From NCBI GenBank assembly GCA_003157055.1, contig PMIG01000239.1, positions 1 through 5,017 on the forward strand: a DNA stretch of 5,017 nucleotides. The letters run 5' to 3'. This document shows positions 1 through 5,017 of the stretch, in pieces. A program made the position numbers and the translations under genes. Position 1 is the first letter of the stretch, and every line of letters starts with the position of its first letter. Source of the DNA: Bacteroidales bacterium (GTDB lineage Bacteria; Bacteroidota; Bacteroidia; Bacteroidales; VadinHA17). Under the pieces are notes generated by a model that was given only the letters and a program-made list of their open reading frames with translations, was not told where the DNA came from and made no database searches.

Positions 1-2
1 CC

Positions 3-1223
3 AGGATTTTTGACAGGTATATTCAGCATAGCCAGGAAGCCGGTGATAAAGACAGAGTGGAAATGTACCGGGCTCTTGAGCTTAGCTACAACACCGACCT
101 TGATACTGCTGCCAGGATCAGGGAGATTGGATTTAAAAAAGAGGTCAACGGCAGGTCTTTTCCCATTTATTGCGGAAAGCTTATGCTTCAGGAAATGGAC
201 CAGCTTGGGTTTATCCGCTCCCAGCTTGACGTGCTTAAACAAGCCTATGTAAAGGATAACAGGATTATAAAGATCATTGAAAAAGTTGCCATCAGCCTCT
301 CAGAGTACCATTATATTACGCTTATGATCAATAATAAGGACTATGATGGCGCCCTAAGAACAATAGAGGGCCTTTCAATCTTCGAAAGATCAAGGGAGGA
401 AGTTATCAATATCCATGCAACTGCCCTGTTCGAAAAGGGGAAAAACCGAATGGAATCCGACATGACCGAGGAGGCAATTGAATTGTGGAAAGAGGTCCTG
501 AATATAAATAAATTGTCCGACGAATATTCGGAAGAGATTTTAACCATTTCCAAAGCCAAGGCAGCTGACCTTCTTCAAAGAAATCCCGAATCGGCAGTCA
601 GGCTTATCTGTGATTGTCTTGAACTTGCCAAAAACGACCCGGAACTTGAACAGCTGCTGGCCCTTGCTTACAGCAGGCTGGGAATGAGAAAGCTGGGGTT
701 GGCAACGCAGGAATTTGAAAAAGACAAAGATCGTGACAAGATAAAAAAAGCCATTAAATCTGCTGTAGCTGATCTTGAAGAATCTGTGAAGCTGAACCCA
801 TCGGATGCAAATACTATCGAAAACCTGAGACTGGCCAGGAGTTATATTGATACATTAGACATTCCAGTTACTCCACCAGTAAATAATACAACAGTAAGTT
901 TGGGGTTTAACGATGAAGGAATCAAATTGCTTAAAGAAGCTGAGGAATATTCAAAAAGCGGATTCTCAGGACTAGCAGTGACCTCAGCAAATAACGCTGT
1001 TGATTCATTTAGACAGGCACACCGGCTGAATCCCGCAGATTCAGTAATTGAAAAGAATATCAGTATTGCACTTGACTGGGTGGCTAAATATACAAGGGAA
1101 GACAATACAAAACAAAATCGCGGGCAAGCAAAAAAAGGCAGTTTTTCAGTTGCAAATACATTTTTTATTTTGGCTATAATTGCTTTTGCTCTTCTCTGGT
1201 TTCTCGATAAAAAAATAGTCTGA
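3..1223 (+). CDS. TPR-like helical-repeat protein with C-terminal membrane anchor (5' partial)
   Basis: The frame is open from the first bases, so the gene begins before the window. The GTG at 57 and ATG at 63 are internal codons rather than supported starts. About 406 codons are visible, ending in TGA at 1221-1223. The protein is almost wholly alpha-helical and charged, with alternating amphipathic helices. TPR-like pairs are recognisable around bases 300-520 (tandem helices with A-L and E-A-I-x-L-W patterns), 560-700 and 740-840, the last ending in the typical 'LNPSDA' turn; a further one ends in 'LNPADS' near 1030. The C-terminus has a polar Lys/Arg/Gln-rich linker (about 1085-1140), then a single hydrophobic segment (about 1155-1205, FFILAIIAFALLWFL) and a short DKKIV tail, as in a tail-anchored protein with its bulk in the cytoplasm. 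The next gene starts one base after the stop, so translation is probably coupled. TPR domains bind partner proteins; the partner is unknown, and the membrane-anchored TPR protein downstream and the Clp ATPase are the obvious candidates. The missing N-terminus could carry a domain that would name the family. Confidence 0.85.
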   Translation, partial: RIFDRYIQHSQEAGDKDRVEMYRALELSYNTDLDTAARIREIGFKKEVNGRSFPIYCGKLMLQEMDQLGFIRSQLDVLKQAYVKDNRIIKIIEKVAISLSEYHYITLMINNKDYDGALRTIEGLSIFERSREEVINIHATALFEKGKNRMESDMTEEAIELWKEVLNINKLSDEYSEEILTISKAKAADLLQRNPESAVRLICDCLELAKNDPELEQLLALAYSRLGMRKLGLATQEFEKDKDRDKIKKAIKSAVADLEESVKLNPSDANTIENLRLARSYIDTLDIPVTPPVNNTTVSLGFNDEGIKLLKEAEEYSKSGFSGLAVTSANNAVDSFRQAHRLNPADSVIEKNISIALDWVAKYTREDNTKQNRGQAKKGSFSVANTFFILAIIAFALLWFLDKKIV

Positions 1224-1224
1224 T

Positions 1225-1980
1225 ATGAAACCGACAACCATAAATTGTCCTTGTGGCTATGGCAATAACCTGGGGCCGGAAAGCAAAACCTGTCCGATCT
1301 GTGGCCTTAATCTTGAGCCCCTTCACAGGATCCATTCATTACCTGCAGGGTACTTTAAACTGGGAAGAGATTGTTATGAACAAAAGGATTTTATTAAGGC
1401 AAGGCAATATTTTTCGACATACCTGTCATTATCCGATGATCCGGTTCCTGAATTGTTTGATTATCTTGGACTTAGCTCCCTTGGTGCAAAGGACTATGAA
1501 GCTGCTGTAAAATACCTGAAGACGGCTGTAGAAAAAAATCCTGGTAATCAGGAAACAAATAAGGCGCTGAATGACCTTGAAAGGAATAAGATCATGAAAA
1601 GGTGGCAGCAGGGAATCGTGGCAAGCCTCCTGATCATTTTGCCTGTATGCTGCATCGCTTTTATCCTTCTTACCGGAAGGGGGAAGAACGAAATTAAAAG
1701 GCTGGAGAATATCATCACTGTCAAAAATGAAATGATCAACAGCAAAAGTGTGCAGGCTCCAAAGTCTGATCTGGCAATCCATGCAAAGACATCCGCTTCT
1801 CTTGTTTACCATGTCAGGCCCGGCGAGACTCTTTCACTTATCTCTTATTCAATTTATGGAACAGATAAGAAATGGGACCTGATATTCAATGCAAACAAAG
1901 ACAAAATAACCGATCCTGACATACTGGATGCTCAATCATCAATCATAATTCCTCTGGCTGCAGAGAGCCTGCAGCATTAG
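1225..1980 (+). CDS. Zinc-ribbon / TPR / single-pass membrane / LysM protein
   Basis: 251 residues, ATG start one base after the previous stop. No Shine-Dalgarno sequence is seen, so the start rests on coupling and on the zinc ribbon beginning at once. Domains in order: a four-cysteine zinc ribbon (C8, C10, C23, C26; CxC...CPIC-G); two TPR-like helical pairs at about residues 41-70 and 76-106, the second closing with 'EKNPGN'; a basic stretch (KIMKRWQQ) before one transmembrane helix at about 131-149; a charged linker; and a LysM domain at about 195-243, recognisable from 'YHVRPGETLSLIS', 'IYG', 'W..I..AN' and the final 'IIIPL'. Known family roles: LysM binds N-acetylglucosamine-containing glycans such as peptidoglycan, TPRs bind proteins, and zinc ribbons bind protein or nucleic acid. 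The inferred topology is N-inside: ribbon and TPRs in the cytoplasm, LysM in the periplasm or outside. It lies between another membrane-anchored TPR protein and a Clp ATPase, so a scaffold linking cytoplasmic machinery to the envelope is a reasonable inference. Its exact function is unknown. I recognise each domain but not this full arrangement as a named family. Confidence 0.88.
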   Translation: MKPTTINCPCGYGNNLGPESKTCPICGLNLEPLHRIHSLPAGYFKLGRDCYEQKDFIKARQYFSTYLSLSDDPVPELFDYLGLSSLGAKDYEAAVKYLKTAVEKNPGNQETNKALNDLERNKIMKRWQQGIVASLLIILPVCCIAFILLTGRGKNEIKRLENIITVKNEMINSKSVQAPKSDLAIHAKTSASLVYHVRPGETLSLISYSIYGTDKKWDLIFNANKDKITDPDILDAQSSIIIPLAAESLQH

Positions 1981-2030
1981 AATACTGACTGATTTTTCTG
2001 CTTAAAGAACATCGGTTTTGGCTTGCCGGG

Positions 2031-2058
2031 GAATATTAATCATAACAAATAAATATTC
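2031..2058. promoter_or_regulatory. Inverted repeat just upstream of the Clp start
   Basis: GAATATT at 2031-2037 is mirrored by AATATTC at 2052-2058, ending one base before the ATG at 2060. A third copy of the core, in AAATATTCA at 2084-2092, repeats the nine bases 2051-2059 inside the start of the gene. The 79-base gap before this gene is the only sizeable spacing in the operon, so an internal promoter or operator could sit here. I cannot find a convincing -35/-10 or Bacteroidota -33/-7 pair, and the core AATATT is itself palindromic, which lowers its weight. Confidence 0.2.
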
Positions 2059-2059
2059 A

Positions 2060-4378
2060 ATGAATCAAATATCTGCAGGTGTGAAATATTCATGGATCCT
2101 TGCTTCGTCTGAAGCATACCATGGAGGATTCAGTGAAATCGAACCGGAACATTTTTACCTTGGGATACTAAAGCTTTTTGATATTCGGAATGACCTTACC
2201 GGTAATTTCGACAATATTTCGCAACCTGAGATAGATGAAATTCAGAAAGAAATTAGTCAACCATTGAATGTGCTTTTAAAGTACATAAAAGATATTACGG
2301 TATACCGCCGTACACTCCGTATCATATTAATAAAAGGAGAGCCGAAACAAGGCATGAAGGAAATACACCGTTCACAGATATCAAAATCGGTTTTTGACAA
2401 GCTGCAGAATACTATTTTGGCATCAGGTATAATCAATATATCATCTTTGCTGGCAGAACTGATTACCCTTGGCAGATGGCAGATAAGGGAATCATTACTG
2501 TCGGGGAATGTCAATATTGAGCAATTGCTTAAGGAGATTCAACTGCAGGGTCAGTCAAATCCTCTGCATACATCCGGCGCTCCTGATACTCCGGGATTTG
2601 GAAGGAACCTTAATACTCTTGCAAGGGAAGGGAAGCTGAACCCGGTTATAGGCAGGGAAATGGAGATTATTGAGCTGGGCAGGGTGCTGATGCAGAAAAC
2701 AAAAAGCAATGCTATTTTAATAGGTGATGCCGGAGTAGGAAAGACTGCCATTGTAGAAGGTCTTGCCTTGGCAATAGTTAGAGGGAATGTCCCGGAGCAG
2801 TTGAAGAATAAAACGATCATCGAGGTTAATATTGCAGAGGTAATTGCCGGGACAAAATACCGCGGCGAATTTGAAGAAAAACTTCAAAAGATCATCGATG
2901 ATTTTATAAGGAACACTGATCATATTCTCTTCATAGATGAAGTTCACACATTAATAGGTGCAGGCGCGACAGGAGGACCAATGGATGCTTCAAATATCCT
3001 TAAGCCGGTACTGGCCCGTGGTGAAATACGGTTTATCGGGGCAACAACCATTGATGAGTACCGGAAATATATCGAAAAGGATCCGGCTCTTCAGCGGCGG
3101 ATGCAAACAATCAGGGTAGAAGAACCAACATTGCAGAGTTGTCGGCAGATTCTAAAGAAGATAAGCCTGGGTTATCAGCAATATTATGGGGTTACAATCA
3201 GTGAAGGTGCAATTCAGAAGGCAATTGACCTTTCTGTCATATATCTTCCGGATCAGCGGCTTCCCGACAAGGCTATCGATGTTCTTGAAAGCGCATGCTC
3301 TTCAAAGCTCTTCCCCTCAAGGTTTTTTTCCGGTTCAGCCGGCGCTCCGGTAAGCAGGGAGATTGATGATGAGGATATAATTAAAATTATAGCCCGCAAA
3401 AGCGGTATCCCGGTTGAAAACCTCAAAGTTAACAGGTCAGATAAAATAATCCATATTGATAAATTTCTGAGCGACAGGATTATTGGTCAGAATGAAGCTG
3501 TGAAGGCAATCTCTGAGACCATAAAAATATCGAAAGCGGGGTTTAAGGATATAAATAAGCCTGTAGCTGTTTTTCTCTTCTGTGGTCCGACCGGAGTAGG
3601 TAAAACCGAAACTGCAAAACTTCTTGCCGAATTCCTTTCAGGCGACCAGAAGAAGCTTGTCAGGTTCGATATGTCGGAGTATATGGAAAAGCACGAAATA
3701 AGCAAGCTGATAGGAGCGCCTCCCGGTTATGTCGGGTATGAGGAGGAGGGTCAACTTATCCGAAAGATGCGCTCGAATCCAGGAGCTGTCGTTCTTTTCG
3801 ATGAAATTGAAAAGGCCCATCCCGATATCAATAATATCTTTTTGCAGATATTTGATGAAGGCATTGTTACGGGATCTAATGGTAAAAGCGCATTTTTTAA
3901 TCAATCAGTAATCATCCTTACAAGTAACCTTGGGGCAAACATTAAAGCGGAAACCCGAAAAACTCCCCTGGGATTTAAACCTGATGAAAGGTCTGGCATT
4001 CAACCAGACCCACCAGGTGAAGCAATGATCCTTGCTTCAGTAAGGAAACATTTTTCTCCGGAATTAATCAGCAGGATCCAGCAGATTATCATTTTCAAAC
4101 CGCTGGATATGCCGGCTGTTGACAAGATCATCGATCAGCACATTGATAAAATCAACAATAATTTAAAAGATAGGAATATCAGGATAATATTATCTGATAG
4201 CACCAGGATCCACATTGCCGGACTGGCACGCGCATCTGAATACGGGGCAAGGAATATCTCTCATACAATTGACTCACTGATTCTGACCAGGTTGAGCAAA
4301 ATGATTCTGGAGGAAAATATCAGCGACAGGACCATTCAGGTCGATTTTGACAAGAACAGGCTTGAAATCAGCGGATAG
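2060..4378 (+). CDS. ClpA-like Hsp100 AAA+ unfoldase (ATP-dependent Clp ATPase subunit)
   Basis: A 772-residue class I Clp/Hsp100 ATPase: a hexameric ATP-driven unfoldase that threads proteins through its pore. Clp N-domain, two helical repeats at about residues 5-40 and 110-160, divergent. D1 AAA+: Walker A GDAGVGKT 222-229, pore loop GTKYRG 264-269, Walker B ILFIDE 289-294, sensor-1 region GATT 327-330, arginine-finger pair R346/R347. D2: Walker A GPTGVGKT 509-516, pore loop GAPPGYVGY 552-560, Walker B VVLFDE 577-582, arginine finger R672, sensor-2 GAR 729-731. D1 and D2 are joined by a short linker with no coiled-coil M-domain, and the length is near that of E. coli ClpA, so ClpA-like fits better than ClpB, ClpC or TssH/ClpV. 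LGF at 637-639 sits where ClpP-partnering Clp ATPases carry (I/L/V)G(F/L), so docking to ClpP is possible; no clpP is in the window. An in-frame TTG at 2018 would add 14 residues, but ATG 2060 places five residues before the first N-domain helix, as is usual. The residue before the D2 arginine finger is Ser (ELISR) where family members usually have Asn. All ATPase motifs look intact. Confidence 0.93.
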   Translation: MNQISAGVKYSWILASSEAYHGGFSEIEPEHFYLGILKLFDIRNDLTGNFDNISQPEIDEIQKEISQPLNVLLKYIKDITVYRRTLRIILIKGEPKQGMKEIHRSQISKSVFDKLQNTILASGIINISSLLAELITLGRWQIRESLLSGNVNIEQLLKEIQLQGQSNPLHTSGAPDTPGFGRNLNTLAREGKLNPVIGREMEIIELGRVLMQKTKSNAILIGDAGVGKTAIVEGLALAIVRGNVPEQLKNKTIIEVNIAEVIAGTKYRGEFEEKLQKIIDDFIRNTDHILFIDEVHTLIGAGATGGPMDASNILKPVLARGEIRFIGATTIDEYRKYIEKDPALQRRMQTIRVEEPTLQSCRQILKKISLGYQQYYGVTISEGAIQKAIDLSVIYLPDQRLPDKAIDVLESACSSKLFPSRFFSGSAGAPVSREIDDEDIIKIIARKSGIPVENLKVNRSDKIIHIDKFLSDRIIGQNEAVKAISETIKISKAGFKDINKPVAVFLFCGPTGVGKTETAKLLAEFLSGDQKKLVRFDMSEYMEKHEISKLIGAPPGYVGYEEEGQLIRKMRSNPGAVVLFDEIEKAHPDINNIFLQIFDEGIVTGSNGKSAFFNQSVIILTSNLGANIKAETRKTPLGFKPDERSGIQPDPPGEAMILASVRKHFSPELISRIQQIIIFKPLDMPAVDKIIDQHIDKINNNLKDRNIRIILSDSTRIHIAGLARASEYGARNISHTIDSLILTRLSKMILEENISDRTIQVDFDKNRLEISG

Positions 4379-4402
4379 CCTGCTCCCGGGGAATGGTTAA
4401 TA

Positions 4403-4510
4403 GTGAAGCTGATAAAAGCAAAGAATCCTGAGGAAGTAAATAAAATAGGAATGGCTATAAAAATAATTAATTCAATTGAGCCTGGAGAAGCGAATAAAGT
4501 TGAGAATTGA
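4403..4510 (+). CDS. Possible small ORF, 35 residues (doubtful)
   Basis: A GTG at 4403 opens 35 codons to a TGA at 4508-4510, preceded by a purine-rich GGGGA at 4388-4392 at ribosome-binding distance. The frame is the same as that of the Clp gene and is free of stops from that gene's TAG onward. The peptide is Lys/Glu/Ile-rich (for example 'NPEEVNKIGMAIKIINSIEP') and could form a helix. I recognise no family. Since other starts here lack a Shine-Dalgarno sequence, the GGGGA match means little. It may be chance open frame or a decayed 3' extension of the Clp gene. Confidence 0.2.
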   Translation: MKLIKAKNPEEVNKIGMAIKIINSIEPGEANKVEN

Positions 4511-4555
4511 GGATGCAAAAATTGACATTTCGTAAAAGTTACCAAGTAATTCTCA
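4501..4555. repeat. 8-bp inverted repeat with 39-base spacer
   Basis: TGAGAATT at 4501-4508 is perfectly complemented by AATTCTCA at 4548-4555. The arms can be extended at each side by one G-T pair. It lies about 120 bases after the Clp stop, so it could form the base of a structure at the 3' end of the operon transcript, but the long spacer and lack of a following T tract make it a poor intrinsic terminator. Chance is a real possibility in A/T-rich DNA. Confidence 0.25.
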
Positions 4556-4582
4556 GGTTAAAAACTTAATTAATATTAGCTG

Positions 4583-4625
4583 TAAAGAAAAAAGGCAATA
4601 CAAATTGTCTCGCTGCTTTTCTTTT
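4583..4625. terminator. Possible bidirectional terminator between convergent genes
   Basis: A short hairpin, GGCAAT (4594-4599), loop ACAA, ATTGTC (4604-4609), has an A-rich tract on its left (AAAGAAAAAA) and a T-rich tract on its right (TTTTCTTTT, 4617-4625). On the minus strand the hairpin is followed directly by a run of T, as in an intrinsic terminator for the SiaC-family gene, though with one A-C mismatch in the stem. On the plus strand the flanking A and T tracts can also pair. The stem is short and A/T-rich, so the call is tentative; its place between convergent genes supports it. Confidence 0.35.
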
Positions 4626-4714
4626 GTGCTAAAAGTAAATTGTAAAGAATTGTCTCTGGTTATTATGTACTCATTATAATCATCGCACAAGTGCACGTAA
4701 ATTAAGAACTAATA

Positions 4715-5017
4715 TTATAAGCTCATTTTAATAAAATTAAAAGGCACACCTAAGTTCAAAGAAAAAATTGTTCCTTTTTCAAGCATATCTTCATCTTCAT
4801 CTTTAAAGTACCAGTTAATTATGAATCTTTCAATATTATTCCGGAGACGGATATTTATAATTTTATGAATTATATAAAATAAGTATTTAGAGGAAGTACT
4901 ATTAATATATTCAAGACAAATTTCAATACGGGTAATTTCAGCAGGATTACAAAAATATTCATTTATCCATTCCTCTATCGGGTTAAAGAATTCCTCGGCA
5001 TTTTCAGGAATCAGCCG
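4715..5017 (-). CDS. SiaC-family (DUF1987) regulatory phosphoprotein, 5' partial
   Basis: Reading the minus strand from base 5017 gives 100 uninterrupted codons and a TAA at 4717-4715; the start lies beyond the right edge. The sequence matches the SiaC family (formerly DUF1987) along its visible length: 'PENAEEFFNPIEEWINEY' near the start, then the central 'LEYINSTSSKYL' (family pattern L-x-Y-[FI]-N-[TS]-x-S-x-K), then 'INWYFKDEDEDMLEKG' and the closing 'VPFNFIKM'. Family members run to about 120-130 residues, so only about 20-25 residues are missing. In Pseudomonas aeruginosa, SiaC is phosphorylated on a Thr in the central region by the kinase SiaB, dephosphorylated by the phosphatase SiaA, and when unphosphorylated binds and activates the diguanylate cyclase SiaD. 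Here the N-S-T-S-S-K string has Ser where N-T is more usual, so which residue would be phosphorylated is unclear. It is convergent with the Clp operon and probably independent of it; kinase, phosphatase or cyclase partners would be expected upstream of it, past base 5017. Confidence 0.88.
   Translation of the reverse strand, partial: RLIPENAEEFFNPIEEWINEYFCNPAEITRIEICLEYINSTSSKYLFYIIHKIINIRLRNNIERFIINWYFKDEDEDMLEKGTIFSLNLGVPFNFIKMSL

Larger units (their letters stand above)
4379..4714. other. Convergent intergenic region, about 336 bases, strongly A/T-rich
   Basis: This separates the 3' end of the Clp gene from the 3' end of the minus-strand SiaC-family gene. Apart from the doubtful small ORF, a long-range inverted repeat and a terminator-like hairpin (listed separately), both strands are broken by frequent stops. 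Two short strings recur in the same order, TGTAAAGAA at 4581-4589 and 4641-4649 and AATTGTCTC at 4603-4611 and 4648-4656, but with different spacing. I see no tRNA, riboswitch or recognisable non-coding RNA. Confidence 0.7.

Noticed and set aside
10..252. Plus-strand ORF of 80 codons in another frame
   Set aside because: It overlaps the open TPR frame, starts with TTG, and its product is low-complexity without any family pattern.
842..1237. Minus-strand ORF of 131 codons, with similar ones at 1429-1812 and 2551-2820
   Set aside because: They lie antisense to well-supported genes, and their Ser/Leu/Phe-rich products are typical shadows of the coding strand.
2018..2059. Start of the Clp gene at TTG 2018
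   Set aside because: It has no ribosome-binding site and would add 14 residues with no family match ahead of the Clp N-domain. ATG 2060 gives the normal short lead.
2060..4378. Identification as ClpB disaggregase or as T6SS TssH/ClpV
   Set aside because: The D1-D2 linker is too short for an M-domain, and no sheath, tube, baseplate or other secretion genes are in the window.
4393..4431. ATG at 4393 after a GGGG string
   Set aside because: The frame stops after 12 codons.
4336..4545. Minus-strand ORF of 69 codons
   Set aside because: It overlaps the conserved 3' end of the Clp gene and shows no recognisable motif or ribosome-binding site.
4685..4694. GCAC-AA-GTGC inverted repeat
   Set aside because: Four-base arms with a two-base spacer are too short to mean anything in isolation and cannot form a stable RNA hairpin.

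Overview
The window holds three complete or nearly complete plus-strand genes that read as one operon (bases 3-4378), an intergenic stretch of about 336 bases, and the 3' part of a minus-strand gene that converges on them (4715-5017). No tRNA, rRNA, CRISPR array, transposase or phage gene is visible.

Organism: I can only suggest. The start codons at 1225 and 2060 lack a Shine-Dalgarno sequence and sit in A/T-rich leaders. The intergenic DNA is strongly A/T-rich while the genes are moderate in composition. AGG (Arg) and ATA (Ile) codons are frequent, and there is a SiaC/DUF1987-family gene. This suits an uncultured Bacteroidota-type bacterium (Bacteroidales/Marinilabiliales-like). A Desulfobacterota-like host is not excluded.

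Layout. (1) 3-1223: C-terminal part of a helical-repeat (TPR-like) protein ending in a single C-terminal membrane segment; its N-terminus lies outside the window. (2) 1225-1980, one base later: an unusual single-pass membrane protein with an N-terminal four-cysteine zinc ribbon, TPR-like helices, a transmembrane helix and a C-terminal LysM domain. (3) 2060-4378 after a 79-base gap: a two-ring Clp/Hsp100 AAA+ unfoldase with ClpA-like architecture. It has a Clp N-domain and two intact AAA+ modules, no coiled-coil M-domain, and an LGF tripeptide where ClpP-binding Clp ATPases carry their (I/L/V)G(F/L) loop. (4) 4379-4714: no convincing gene, a possible 35-residue ORF, an inverted repeat and a plausible convergent terminator. 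(5) 4715-5017, minus strand: a SiaC-family (formerly DUF1987) regulatory phosphoprotein, cut at its 5' end by the window edge.

Working model (inference): the two TPR proteins form a membrane-anchored scaffold on the cytoplasmic face, the LysM domain contacts peptidoglycan or glycan outside the membrane, and the ClpA-like ATPase is recruited to unfold or remodel clients there. The genes upstream of base 1 are needed to tell whether this is a chaperone/quality-control, envelope or conflict-type system. The SiaC gene is convergent and probably a separate transcription unit, most likely part of a partner-switching signalling module whose other genes lie beyond base 5017.
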